Below, piece by piece: positions 11,155 through 25,200 of a stretch of DNA of 64,000 nucleotides. The stretch comes from Endomychus coccineus (lineage: Eukaryota; Arthropoda; Insecta; Coleoptera; Endomychidae). Where the stretch lies: positions 175,690,868 to 175,754,867 of the forward strand of contig OY294069.1 in NCBI GenBank assembly GCA_958510875.1, in the 5' to 3' direction. How positions within the stretch are numbered: position 1 is the first letter of the stretch; each line of letters starts with the position of its first letter. The notes under the pieces are model-generated. The model did not search any database. It was not told the DNA's origin and saw nothing but the letters and a program-made list of their open reading frames with translations. Made by a program: the position numbers and the translations under genes.

Positions 11155-11800
11155 GGGGGCTCGGGATTATTACTATTAATAAACAATGAGAAACCGTTTC
11201 AGGGGTTTGTTTATTTGTTTGCGCTGAACCCGAATCTGATGGAAAATGGGAAATCCGGGTAGTTTGCTGGATAATCTGGAAAATTTTTTCTCAGACTGTG
11301 GTATGGAAATAATAAGATGCCGTGATGTTTCACTACTGTTTTCACTAAAAGAAGGAAAATTAGTGGCAAATTGCGTTGGTTTTCCAACTACAATTTTCTG
11401 AAAAAAAATTAATATTGAAGTTTAATCAAATTTTCATTCTCCGGAGAACTATACTTGCTTTCGATTTATAACCAAAATAAAATACTCAGCGACCACAAAA
11501 ACCTATTATTTGACACGTTGGACGAGGACAAGACAGGAATATGAAAGAAAACGGCGCAATTTTCCAGAATTTTCCTTCTTTTAGTGAAAATTGTACCTAG
11601 ACACATCGCCATCTTATTACTCCAACACCACAGTTTGTTTGTTGCTAATATTTGGTAAAATTTTCCGGGTTTTCCAGCAAACTTCAGATTCGGATACAGC
11701 GGAATAAAAGAGCCCGAGATATTCCATTTGTTATAAAAGGCATTCCATTTGTTAATTGAAAATGGTTCTTTTTGTTTATTAATAGTAACAAAAAGAATTT
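11155..11800. repeat. Foldback repeat (inverted arms about 200 bp)
   Basis: The left arm 11160-11361 and the right arm 11569-11795 are inverted imperfect copies. Shared blocks include TTACTATTAATAAACAA, CCGAATCTGA, AAATCCGGGTAGTTTGCTGG / CCGGGTTTTCCAGCAAACT, and TTCACTAAAAGAAGGAAAATT. The centre carries the dispersed CAGCGACCACAAAAACC motif found in the other foldback repeats of the window. There is no coding capacity. Confidence 0.6.
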
Positions 11801-12123
11801 TTCGTGTGATCTATAAAATAATATTTTTTCACACTTTTGACTGGACTAAACGGATAATAGACTAGTTTTATCCTGTTTCTATATTAAAAAAAGATATTTT
11901 AAAAAGAAAATATTTTGTTATTTTTGATGAATAAATTACAGATTACAAAAAGGGGTCCATAACAGCTGAATCTCCCTATACTTCCGAAAACATCACATGT
12001 CGGAAGACAATTTGAATAAAAAAAACTTGCACAACCACAAGCGATCATCTTCAATTAATACATCGGCCTAATTACGAGTTACTTTTAAAAAATGCACATC
12101 CATCACTGTGGTTAATGTCCCAC
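11801..12123. other. AdoR 3' flank / probable 3' UTR
   Basis: Downstream of the AdoR stop (minus strand) this AT-rich segment is probably the 3' UTR. I see no canonical AATAAA close to the stop on that strand, so the transcript end is undecided. Confidence 0.35.
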
Positions 12124-13263
12124 TTAACAACCACAAGAATTCCTATAGATCACGTCGTTAGTTTTCGTATTACCGGAAGAATCACTAGAGGCTGTCGCTT
12201 CGTCACTCAAACTGCGCGACAACTTTTTCCGATGCAGAAGTTCCTGCACTAATTTAAACGAACCACCCGTTTTCCGTTTTTTCCCCGGACTCCGGCCCGA
12301 GTCCAGCGATTTGATACGTCTTTGCATTCTCCCGATATCGGAATCGTCCTCGATAAAAAACACTTTGGGCTTATACGTCGACGCGTTCGTACCAGTCCTG
12401 TGAACTTGCGGCGACACGGTCTGATTCTCACTTGTTAATATCGTGTCGCACACCGAAGTTCCCAAATCCGATTCGGGAAACGTGTAATCGTTAAATTCGA
12501 ACATGTCGTGTAGAAACACGTCGTCATCTTCTATACTCGAGTTCGAGTTGTCGATGTACGACCGATTCAAACCGTCCAGAGTATGTCTGAAGGGAGTGCC
12601 GGGACGAAATTTGGTCCGGCTATTTTCGATCCCTCTGAAAGACTCGCTAGACGTGCTGGCTTCGGATATCTTCCAAATGTCTTTGTTCAACTCGCCTGCA
12701 CTTACGACATCCACTTTGGCAGTTGCGGTGATGATGGTCTCGATCTCGGGAACGGATTTCGAATATCTTAACGATGTGTTCCTGAAACTGAGCTTGGACG
12801 TTGTGAAACGTTGCATTTTGATGTTGCTACGGTACGCGCGGCGAGGTTTCGGCTGCACTCTAAAATTGTTATATTGGCTGTGCGATACCAGAGAGCCGAC
12901 ATGCCCGTCCGGACTTCCGGAATAACCGAAAAGCTTCCAGAGGAAATTCTTCAACGCCAATCGGAAATCTTTCAGATGGTACGCGTACAATAACGGATTA
13001 ACCGCGGAATTTAGATGGGATAGAATCACGCAAAAGAACGTCAAAGATCGGTGTATGTGACAACCTTCACAGAAGGCTATGATGCAATTGATGGTGTAGA
13101 GCGGGATCCAACAGATCATGAAGAATAATACTATGATGGCTAGATTTTGAGTGGCTTTGACTTCACGAGTCTGGGCGGCGCCAAGAGTGCGTAACATTGT
13201 ACCGCCGGAGCATTCGGTTGAACTTGAGGTGGTATCTGGATGCATATGAACAGTTCGTCTTAT
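12124..13263 (-). CDS. AdoR: AdoR coding exon 3 (TM6, TM7 and cytoplasmic tail)
   Basis: The acceptor TTTTTTTCAG lies just upstream of 13263. The exon starts IRRTVHMHP and continues through a basic loop 3, TM6 with CWIPLY, a Cys-containing loop 3 outside the cell (EGC), TM7 NPLLYAY and an amphipathic DFRLALKNF helix. The remaining 280 or so residues are polar and rich in Ser and Thr, with several basic RXXS-type sites that could be phosphorylated. The protein ends RNSCGC before TAA at 12126-12124. An open antisense frame over this exon (12503-12925) is a shadow. Confidence 0.93.
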   Translation of the reverse strand: MRRTVHMHPDTTSSSTECSGGTMLRTLGAAQTREVKATQNLAIIVLFFMICWIPLYTINCIIAFCEGCHIHRSLTFFCVILSHLNSAVNPLLYAYHLKDFRLALKNFLWKLFGYSGSPDGHVGSLVSHSQYNNFRVQPKPRRAYRSNIKMQRFTTSKLSFRNTSLRYSKSVPEIETIITATAKVDVVSAGELNKDIWKISEASTSSESFRGIENSRTKFRPGTPFRHTLDGLNRSYIDNSNSSIEDDDVFLHDMFEFNDYTFPESDLGTSVCDTILTSENQTVSPQVHRTGTNASTYKPKVFFIEDDSDIGRMQRRIKSLDSGRSPGKKRKTGGSFKLVQELLHRKKLSRSLSDEATASSDSSGNTKTNDVIYRNSCGC

Positions 13264-16200
13264 CTGAAAAAAAATTATTTCAGTGTCTTATACAAAAAAT
13301 TACTCTATTTAAACAAATCAAATTGTACAATTTTTTGTCTGACTTGGTGGCTCAACTTAAGATTCGATGAGTTCACCAGAAGCAAACTATTCTTCGTTAC
13401 GAAATGACGGTATACGAACTAATACAGAGAGCTTAAAAATTGGGCTAAAGAGCTATAGCCGGATATAGACGGAGCTCTTTCGAATCAATTGCCCGAGCAT
13501 CGCGAGAGCGAGGGATGGAGGGTTTGATGTGCAGATGGATCCACAACATGCTCTGATACAGGACAGTCATAGGAACTCTCAACTCAATGAGGTTGAGAAG
13601 GAGGTGTGGGTCGCTTGAGGATGTTCGCAGGGAGGTGTACTGTCACCTCTGCTGTGGAGTCTGGTGGTGAACGAACTTCTAATACTCCTCGAGAGTAAAG
13701 GATTCTGCGTAAACGGATATGCAGATGACATTACAGTACAAGGTAAGTTCGGGAGCACAATAGCATCTCTGATGCAGCAAGCACTGAACACCGTGGAAAA
13801 AAGGTGCAACAAGGAAATGAACCTTCGCGAGGAGAAAGGACATTGGAAACATACAAGACGTGACGGACACGGTCAAGTATCTTGGGGTAAGCCTAGATAA
13901 AAGGCTGACCTTTGGGAAGCATCTGGAGAAAACCACTTATGAAGCGATAAGGGCCCTGTGGACCTGGGGACTCACACCACGGATGATGCACTGGGTGTAC
14001 ACCACCATAGTGAGGTATCCTGTTGATCTGTGGTGAAGAAAGCCATATTGCCGGTCATTCACGATTTTGGAGTGCTCTAGGTATTGAATGAACTCGACGT
14101 TGATTGCTTCCTAATAAACTATGGAAGATTTCACATTGTGGTTACACTACTAGAAGACTATGAATAAGAAACAATCACTTTTATTCTCTAGAAATGCTGG
14201 ATCTATTCCAATACGCACAAATTACCGGACGAATAACTCCACTCATTCATTTCAGGGCTACATTGAGTCGTTACGAAAAATTTTGCAATAAATCACCAAA
14301 GGTGTGTGTAGGCCATGAATTAGCTGCCGAATGGGGACATACACTTTTGAGATTACTCCATATCACCGTGTCTTCAATGCAACAGAAATGGTGTGCTTGG
14401 ATATGCCTGAGGAGGCTTTAATAGTAATGCATTCATATATACTCGTATAATAATACAACTAAAACTATCCACCATTGTAAAACACATTAAGTTGTCAATT
14501 CGAATTAACTTTTAATGTAATGACATATAGTATAATTTAACTGCTTCCACGTATGTGTTTCTAATCATTTGCAATATGCTTTCGGTTCTTACGTGTAAGT
14601 AGTTGGTGATCTATTGAACGCTGTTAATGTAATATTTTTTATTTGTACCAGCTTTGAGCTGTCAAATTCCGTGCTCGGTCATTACCTTCTAAATAACGAA
14701 GAGGGATGAATCAGGAAACTGAATAATATGTATGTACATACCTGCTTTAAGACGACCTGATATATATGAGCGTAGAAAGCCGCAATTACCAACGCAGGAG
14801 TGATGATTGTGCCAAAGAACAGGAAGACAAGGTAATGGTAATCCATCACGCATAAAAAGAAACATCCCTTGAACTTCTTCTCTGGTTGATGCCAACCCAT
14901 CAAAGGCAATAGCCCTATTATGAATCCCGCAGCCCAGCAGACGCCAATTATCGCTGTAACAAACATTTGTTATTATACCAGCTATCTAGAACTATCACTT
15001 TGTAATGTTTCTGATCGATTTAGACTACATAGACCATTATTATATAAATAAATTCACATATTCTTTATATTTCGATTGTTATATACAATAATTGTACATA
15101 ATTTTGAGATTGTTCAATTTTCAATGTTTCTAAGCCCCAAATATATTGATGATAAATGGAAATAAGGTATTCCCAAATATATTATAATTAGCCCGAGCAC
15201 TGACATGAGTCGGCGTCGGATTGACGTTTGTTTTATTAAATGAGGTTATGTTCAACTATAATACATCCATAGCATCTTCCACTTGGATAAAATACCTATT
15301 TCTATGACTTTTGAAATTGTCATCACATCATCTGACATTGGCATTCCATAAAGTAAATTTCATGTTTATCAAAATCAATCTTACATAAAAAGTAAAGGAA
15401 TAAAAGGGCAAAAATGCGCGAAATTGTACATATTCAATTAGGTCAAGCAGGGAACAACATTGGTTGTAAAGTGAGTAAGTCATTTTAATCCAGGATCGAG
15501 AAATGCAAAAATGTAATAAGCTTTGTCGGCTTTTGTATGTATTGATGAGAGATTACTACTATGAGGCGCTTGGAGCTAAGCTAAAACAGTCGGATTTAGA
15601 AATAATAATTGCTATTCCAATTCATTATGCTTCTGATAGCGGCCATAGTGTTTTCAAAAGTTCTTCATCTCTCTGTCAAACAACGGTGCAACGTTGGGGC
15701 TCTTTAATGCTATTTTACAGTATTGGTTTATTGCCTAGAAGATTTGCGATTTATGTTGAAATAAAAGATACTGATGGTAGCTGTGATGCTGCTAAATTAT
15801 ATTATGGAATATTAGAGAACTTTTGTTCTCTTATTTTTTTTGTTTTTTTCCTATAAAAAAAATTATACAAAAGTTTGTCACATTATTTGAGAACATTCGA
15901 GATATGTTCGAACGGCCTAAATGAGTGCGGCTTATAGAAATATGAACACAGTTTCTATTTTTTTAAATGGGACATCCAACGGCTGGTGTTTTCAACCGAA
16001 AAACATCAGACTCTGGTTTTACAAAATCCAAACAAAATATCGGAAATTAAAGTACAGGGGAGGCAGTCGATACATACTTGGTGCTGTATTTTACGATACC
16101 AAATAATTGGTCATATTTTTTATAATGAAAACTGGCCAATTGTATAATGATTTTCTGCAAAACAAAAATTCGGAGACTTCGACAAACAGGATAGAGCTTT

Positions 16201-19200
16201 TAGAAATTTCTTGAACAATACGTACGAGTGGATGGGGAGGTCAGGGATCAATGGCCAGCAAACAGTCCTGACCTTAATCCTTTAGATATATTCTTCTGTT
16301 TTTTTTAAATAAAATATATGCGGATCCAAAAGATAATTTAGATAACTTGAGACATTAAATAGTGGAATAAATTGAGAATTTAAATAATCAACCTGAAATA
16401 ATAGAAAATTTCTTAAACTAGTAAATCTTGAGCAAAGATACCAAACTTTGCTTCATTTCGAAAAGTTTTTGTAGGAGCTGTTGTTGATTATTGGTAATCT
16501 TTATTAATCAATAATATAATTGTTTTCCTCCAGAGGAAGGAAGATTTTGCGTTATATTTCTGGAAGTACCAAAGATAACTTCAATTATTAAATGGAATAT
16601 TATCTTTTAACTGTTCGAATACATACCTCGAATGTTCGCGAAAAATTGCAAAACTAAGAAAATAAACCATTGTTTGATCAAGAAAAATTGTTTTTTGGAA
16701 AGATAAATGAATGATATAAATCTTTTCAGTTTTGGGAAGCAATATGTGACGAGCATGGCGTCGATCCAACAGGCAGATTTCACGGCAATTCCGACCTACA
16801 ATTAGAACGCATCAACGTCTACTTCAATGAGGGCCAAGGAGTGCGATTCATACCAAGGGCAGTTTTAGTCGATTTAGATTCGAGCAGTATCGATTCGGCT
16901 AGATCGGGAGCATTCGGTCAACTGTTCAATCCCGACAACATGGTATTCGGTTGCGGCAGCGCGAGCAACAACTGGGCCAAAGGACATTACACCGAAGGAG
17001 CCGAACTTGTCGATACAGTTTTGGACATTACGCGAAAAGAAGCCGACAGCTGCGATTGTTTTCAAGGTATACAGATGGTTCATTCGTTGGGCGGGGGAAC
17101 GGGGTCGGGAATGGGAAGTTTGCTTTTGGATAAACTGAAGGAAGAATATCCCGATCGGATAATTTGCACGTTCTCCGTATTTCCAAGTGCTAAAACTTCG
17201 GATACCGTCGTTGAACCGTACAATTGCGTAATGTCCGTTAATCATTTGGTGCAAAGTACCGACGAAACGTATTTCATCGACAACGAAGCGCTTCACGATA
17301 TATGCTACAGGACGTTGAAACTATCAGAGCCATCTCTGGGCGACATGAATCACATCATATCCGCGGCGTTGTCGGGTATAACCACATGCATCCGTTTTCC
17401 GGGGCAATTGAACACAGATTTACGTAAAATAATGGTTAATATGGTTCCCTTCCCACGATTGCATTTCTTCATACCGGGTTTCGCTCCGCTTACTTGTCGA
17501 GGAGCCCAGTATCGCGCGGTAACAGTTCCCGAACTAGTTTACCAACTGTTTGACCCTAAAAATCTCATGTGCGCCTGCGATCCGCGTAGAGGACGCTACT
17601 TGACCGTGGCTTCTATATTTCGAGGGAGAATGTCGACCAGGGAAGTGGACGAACAGATGGTTAACGTACAAGATAAAAATAGCAGTTACTTCGTGGAATG
17701 GATACCGAACAATCTGAAAACGGCGATATGCGACATCCCTCCCAGAGGGCTTAAACTGGCGGCCACTTTTATAGGTAATTCGACGTCCATCCAGGAGTTG
17801 TTCATGAGGATCGGAGAGCAGTTTTCGGCTATGTACAGGAGGAAGGCTTTCGTCCATTGGTACACCGGGGAAGGAATGGAGGAGTTGGAGTTTCAAGAAT
17901 CCGAAGCGGGAATGAACGATCTAGTTTCTGAATATCAACAGTATCAAGAAGCAGTGGTTGATCTCAGCGATGAGGAGGATGGGGTTGGTGAAGCGGAAGA
18001 AGAGGTAGAGTTCGGTGGATGATGCGAATCTTATATTCATCAAATGAAACAGATTATCATTAATTTCAAACATAAATGTGTATTAACTTATTCACAGAAC
18101 CACTTTAAAATGAATTTCATGGGCGAGGGAATTTTGTTTTTGTTTTCAAGTTGACGTAGTCATGTAGTCCATATAGTGGGCACAAACTTAGTTCTGGTTC
18201 GGATCCAAATGTTCAAGACAAAATCTTCTCAAGATCTCCTACTGATAATGAAGGGTTTTAGTTTGATGGAAAAGAACCAGACTGGTCACAGCTCAGCCCA
18301 AATACATCTCGACAGAATACAGGGGCTCTTCCTCAGAGATCTTTACATCCACGAAGAAGAGTAAACCAAACTGCAATATCTCGCAATGATGCGGTCTATA
18401 GGGTTAGCTGCTTGTACTAGCACTGGCAGATAACAAGGCTTCAAATTCTTCAGACGAGTTATCTTTTGGGAGAGTCAAAACGCAAATAGTTGGATTCTAC
18501 AGATTCGTTTGGTTCATTTTGATACTTGAATTTCTAACCGACCTTTATGGTGAAGGTCCGAATGGTGATACTGGTAAATAAGATTTTTGGGCGTGAACTT
18601 TTTGTTTTGTTTACACCTAAAACATTATTAATCACATTTCATTCACACGCATATGTAGATCATGGAGTGGGCATATTTTTAGTTCAGTTTTGGATTCAAA
18701 TGTTCAAGATAGGCTCATCCCAAGATCTCCTACTCCTAATGAGCGGTTCTAGTATCGTTTGAAAAACCAGATTGGTCACAGTCAAAAACGTCTAGACAGA
18801 ATACAGAAGCTCTTCCTCGGACGCCTTACATCCACGAAGAAGAGCACACCGACTGCAGCATTTAGCAATGATGCGGTCTACAGAGTTAGCTGCTTGTGAT
18901 AGTACTGGCAGGTAACAAAGCTTCAAATTCTTCAGATGAGTTATCTTTTGGGAGAATCAAAATGCAAATAGTATTTATCATTGCGAACACAAAAAAACAC
19001 TTGCATAAGTAACTGAAAATGAGAGTAGAATCCTGCTGATGTTGAGATATGCGCGGGGTTGCCAAATTGTGCTCAATTTCTTCAAATTTGGTGAAACTAA
19101 AAAATATGTTTTATCTGTTTAAAACTGGTATCAACTTCCTGAAATTCTACGCATGACCTGGGATATCTTCGCGTACCAGAAACAGTTTGAGAACTCCTGC

Positions 19201-22200
19201 TTTAGAAGAACATATAGGTTAAAAAACATCTTGTATAATTACCTAACTAGATTTGATTGTTTAGAGCGGTTACTTTGTGCTATCATATCGATATTGTTTC
19301 CACTAAAACAAAACATTCTTTCTAGTATAGGTTTGACTACTTTGGTGGTCGAACCCATTGATCTGTTTCCATTCAATCACGTTATCAGTGGCTATATAAT
19401 TAGTAAGTAATTGAGAATTATCAATAACTGATTGAACAACGAAGAATGAGATTTAAGAGTTGCTTCAGACTGGTGTTATTTTTCCTTATAAAAGACCAGA
19501 GCTATTTGCGTTGAAAGTTCAAAAGTGCATTTGTTAAAAACCTCGTTAACGTGATTCAGTCAATCTCGCTGATAGGTTTCAATATTTATGATCCCATATA
19601 ATGATGAGAATGTCATATCCAGATATTTCTTTATCTAATAAAATAAAAACCTTAGTTCTTACATCTTATTCACCGATAAATGTGTTGGTTGCCTGTTTTG
19701 CTGGTGATTTCACGAAACATGACATGGCGTCCCGAATAATTCAAGCTGATCGCTGTCATGACTACGTTATTTATTCTGCATACATTTAAATTCGGAGTAG
19801 AATAATATAACATCGAATTGTCTTGTTGAATTATGCGAAATATAGTGGGTTTAGCCCCTCTTCTTGAACTTGTCACCCTAAAAATACTACCGCCGCTTAA
19901 GCCAATGCAATTGCCTGGGGCTCCAAATTGTAAGGGGTTTTTCTGAAAATTATCAAAAATGATCTGCGATTCGCTGGGACAAGAGAGACTGGCTGACCTA
20001 AGTATATTGTCCACAGAGAGTAAAGTAACAAACTCGTTGAAAGGAAACCTGGGTTGGGTGATTGTAAATAAAATTTGTTAGTTACAGCGTTTCCTTCTAT
20101 TCTAAGTCAATGAAAGACAACCAGCGCTCAAGGCAAAGAGCATCGAGACAGGGAGCAGTCCTCGTCGGGTACTACGTGACGTCAGATACTACGTGATCGC
20201 GCAGATCCGTACTATCATTTTTAGCAATTCAATTTGACTAGACCCCCATTTCTCCGCCACTGGTAACGTGAGAAACAACACGCCATCACGTTTTCTGGCT
20301 ATTTATGGCAATTTCGGTCCACTATCTCTTTTACTTTGGAAGAGGTTTGAAAAATAATATGTTTTTTAACATATTTCGATGCAGAACCCAAGGTTAAAAT
20401 GTTGACAGCGTATTTCTGTTACACCCTGTAGTATACAGGGATAAAATAGTAATTTTATCTGCAATATTGTAATCGACATGAAGTCATAACAGATTTAGCA
20501 TACTCTGGATTAAATGAACACAAATATGGTATGTATAAAAACGTTCTTTGAGTACTTAAATCAATATAATATGTACATTGTCAATAAGATATTACCCATC
20601 TCGCTAACTGCTTCCGGAATCGATCTGTGTTTAGTTCTGAACATGGTCTATGATCAATTAATGAATAAAATTAATCGGTTTACAGCTGGTTAATTGATGA
20701 GATATGACGGTATTGTCGACTAGACATGAAGTAATGTAACACTACCCTATTCCATTTATTCTATCACACTCTCACACAATACTTCATAATGAATAACACT
20801 TCTATATACTCGAGGAAATGAGCAGAAAAAAGGCCAAAGTAAAAAATCGGCAGAGCCGAATTTGAGGTTTTTTTTAATCGATTCTAGAAGTCACTTTAAA
20901 AAATTTTAGCAGTTTGTTTTTTCATGATATGCATTTTAACATTTCTACAGAGGAACATGCATCTTTTTGAATGCATTTTCAGCAGGAAATATTAAAAATG
21001 TAAAAAAAATGGCAAATATAGCCAAAATAGGCCAGAATTTCTTACATTGAGGTTTTTGGGGTTGCTGATCACGAATTACGACGCATCTGAGACTTAGGAC
21101 ATCCTGGCACTCTCATCGTCTCCAGGGAATTCGGGAAAATATCTTTTGCAATGGAGTGAAACTCATTGAGGAGGTTCTGAGGTTGCCGGTCATGACCATG
21201 ACACTTGAGAGTAACCTGGTGGTCAGGATACCCTGATGACCTAGGTCATCTCCATGGATTGTTAATATGCTCTGAAATGCAACCAAATTCGTTTCTCGGG
21301 GATTTTTTGGGGCGCTGATCACGATTCTGGAGTCGGAATCAAAAATAATATCAATAAAAACTACGTGATCTTTACTCATATATTATTTCTAATAAATAAT
21401 TCAAAAAGTTGAAGTTCGTGTTTTACGATATTGTTTTTGTTGTTTTTTCTCGTAAACTTATCTGTAGTAGATTGATTCTTAAAAAACAAGGTGAATTAAC
21501 TCAATTTGGTTTCATATCAGAGCATATTAAAAAACAATCGATGGAGATGACCTAGGAGATTCCAGATCGTATTTTCGTAATCCCAGAGAAAGTTACCATC
21601 AATCAATCAATCAATCAATCAAAGCGGGGGCGGACAAGTTTGAAGCACTTAGACCGCTTGATTGGACCCATTGTGCGCCCCTTGACACAAGAATCAGTCC
21701 AGCAGGCCGAAGGCTAAAATTTTGCATGGACTGATGTCTTTTATGGCTTCAAGCGGCATATGTGTGTTGCCGAGGTGTTGTAACCTAAGAGAATATATAT
21801 CAGCTATTGTACTAATACATTTTCTTCGCGACATCGATATCGAAGCTGCGCGCATGGCAAGCTCCCAGAGGTGAGCGAATTAACTGTTGATATACCGAAT
21901 ACAATGTTCAACCTGTATCGACAGTTGTGCCCGAAGTGGTTAAGACGCCGGAAAGGCATTTTGTTGCAGATTTTGAAACACCAAGCGGCAAGGTTAGTTT
22001 TTAAATTTTTGTATATTTTTGGTAATATTAAGTTAGTAGGTTATTTGAAAGATTGTTTTAATTAATTGATATTCCTTGTTTATAAATTATATACGCCATT
22101 CCATACACACAGCTTGAATATCGATGTCGCGAGCGTATCTCTAGATCCTTGTTATTTTGTGTGCCTGCAATCATTTATATTTGACCCGCAGAAGTGTCCG

Positions 22201-25200
22201 TAAGTTATTTTGCTAACACAAGTAGGGGAAGTCACGTAATCAATTGATCACAGCTTGTTTATTTATTTCATAGGCGACCCAGTCAGATCAGATCGAGAAG
22301 TTTCATAGTTTTGACGTTGTATAGGAAATAAATGTAGTTGACTGTTGTAGACCTCTGTATAATATATAATACGATACTGTTTGGGCGATAAACCAGTTAC
22401 CTTTATAACATTAAAGGACGTTAAATGTAGGGCTGTGGAAATGAATATTCTCATATTAGTATTTTACGAGGACAAGCATTTTATTTTACTTCATATTTTT
22501 TTCGCAAGATGTACACCTCATTAGGCTCACATTGCTCGACTTTAAATAAGATAAATGATGTCACACTCCAGTTTTAACGAGCTCTTTAAAATATAGCCAA
22601 GAGAAGTTTTTCTACCGCGTCTATTTTTCATAATTTATGAAGATGGCGAGATGAATGAAATTAAAACCTTCATTTTCTTCGAATTTAGAAGGCGAATATT
22701 TCCTTCTACATACTCGCAAGACGAATGAGCGTGAATCATATGATTCATCGAGAATTGGGATTAACTTGAAATGACGGAACACTGGAAACTTAAAATTGGC
22801 CTAGATTCTGCTGAGAATCGGAAGAAGTACCGATACATTTGCCCACCGACTACGTAGCTACACTCCTACACAGAAGCAAATACTCCGGGACATGGAATAC
22901 CATAGAGCTAATAACACCATTGTTCCACATACGTAACCACCCCAGTGGTCATTGGTGGTCATGGGTAATGGTAAGTGATTAATTCCTTCACATAACCATA
23001 AGCTGACTTGTTATACATTCCCCAATATCTTGAATTGCGACGCAATTAAAGAAGATCTGGCAACGATGTTGGAATGGGGATCTGATAATCTGGTAGAGTT
23101 TAATGCAACCAACACTCAAGCTTGTATTTTCTCAGGACGGCGGATCCCACTCCCTAATATGATGATGTCAGGTACAACTATTCCTATGAAGTCCTCTATA
23201 TTCATGTACGTTAGTACCACCAACACTAGACTCGAAACTAACTTGGAACCAACATCTGGGAAAAGTAATTTAAAAAGCGGAGATCACATTATTTGTGACC
23301 AGACGCTCCTTCGGAAAAAAATGGGGACTACGACCGAACATGCTCTACTGGTTGTACAACATGGTGGTGGTTAAGCCCGCAATAACATACGCCTCTTTGG
23401 TATGGTGGCCTAAAACACAATAAAGAGAAACCACGACAAGACTAATCAAGGTCCAGAGACTTGCATGTCTTAGGATCACAAAGGCCATGAAATCAACGCC
23501 CACTGGAGCAATGGAGACAGTACTGGGCTTGGTGCCTTCAGAATAAAAATACACTGGAGAATGTTCACATTGGGCCAGGACAAATGAGTGACCAGGGACG
23601 TGTTAGGCATGAGAACAGATCACATTCCAAAGCGCTACTCTTTTAACAACACATTCAGGGTATCAATACCAAAAAGGACTGAATGGGAACATACAAACCT
23701 GGGCGACATTCTACAGGGAAAGATCTGGTATACAGACGGGTCTAAGACTAAAAAGGTGCAGGTGCAGAAGTATACTCAAGAAACCCAAAGACAGGCTTCT
23801 GCTATTCATTGGGTAAACACACCTCTGTCTTCCAAGCAGAGGTATATGCAATCCTTCTATGCGTGGGGAAAAATAAATGGAGAGTCAACGAAGATGAGCA
23901 GATCCACGTATTGACAGACAGTCAGGCTGCACTTAATGCAATGACAAGTCAGCAAGTGACATCCCGTCTGATATGGACATGCAATGAAAAACTTGAAATA
24001 CTGGCAGACCAAAACCGGGTTAAGCTGATCGGGATGTCGGAATATCAGGGAACGACAGGCAATGAAAACGCCGACAATCTTGCAAAAAAAGAACAGAACA
24101 GACCACGGGGGTACCAAAATATACAGCACGAAGGTCTGCAGAAGACTGGATCATGGGAAACCAAAAAAAATCCCTTTTCTATAGGTCAGTGTTCATCAGA
24201 AATATTTTCTATAATTCCATCACAAAGGACTCCAGGTAGAACTAGGCAGACCCTTCATTGTCAAGCTCGAGACCTGCCGAAGTTGTTTCTACCAGACTTC
24301 ATTTTTCTATCGAATGGTGAAGTTGTTGAACTTTTTCCTTATGCATATAACCTCCAAACTTTCAAGAAGAATTCGAACTCCTCTCCCAACATTACACAGC
24401 AATAAACTTTAAATCTTTTTAGAGATATCTACATGGGACTAAGGTCAAAGTCGGGAAAACCTTAGTCCTTTCAATTTTAAAGGATCTAGCGGCATACCAA
24501 TATAAAACAAACCGATAGGGCGATACGACCGACAGTCATAATCTAATCTAATCTATACTCTATATGCATTTCGAGTTGCCTGGTAAATGTACAGAAGAAT
24601 ATTACATCCCGCTTCGTTACACAATGTGTGGAATCACTCCTTACTCAATCAATCATTCTGAAATAGTGCGACTTACGTCAAAAATTTAATTATGATATTA
24701 ACTTCCCAGTTATTGAATTAAACTAATATGCTCTAGTTGATAACTCGTATGATAAATAACTCATGCTTGATAACTCTGCTTACGACGGAATCAATAATTA
24801 ATATACTTCCGCTCCTGGAGTATCTACTAATATTCTAATTGAATTAATTGAACTATAAAAGAGTCACTATACACTATAACACTAAATTTCTAAACAAAAC
24901 AGGAAAACGGAATTAGAGAACTTCAATGAAATTCAAAAGTTTTTGGATAGTAGACTTCCGCGGACAGCTAATCTTGAAAAATCTTGTCTTCCGGATAGAT
25001 TTCGCGTCACAATAGCTCGACTTGATGCCGACGTTTCGCCAACCATTACAGGTGGCATCTTCAGGGCAGGCTTGAGGCTTGAACTGAAACTGTTTCTGTT
25101 TCAGTTTCAGTTCAAGCCTCAAGCCTGCCCTGAAGATGCCACCTGTAATGGTTGGCGAAACGTCGGCATCAAGTCGAGCTATTGTGACGCGGAATCCATC

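Noticed and set aside
12503..12925. Long open frame antisense to AdoR exon 3
   Set aside because: It mirrors the coding exon and its translation shows no family; the sense strand explains the openness.
15503..15856. 117-codon frame inside the tubulin intron
   Set aside because: No recognisable domain, ends in low-complexity Phe/Leu, and lies between proven splice sites.
16874..17296. Antisense frames over beta-tubulin exon 2 (also 17534-17896)
   Set aside because: Shadows of the conserved tubulin reading frame.
19670..20014. 114-codon minus-strand frame
   Set aside because: No domain, no splice context; may be old transposon end sequence but unsupported.
21601..21620. Simple AATC microsatellite as an independent feature
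   Set aside because: It is the tail of the non-LTR 3' end at 21600-21745.
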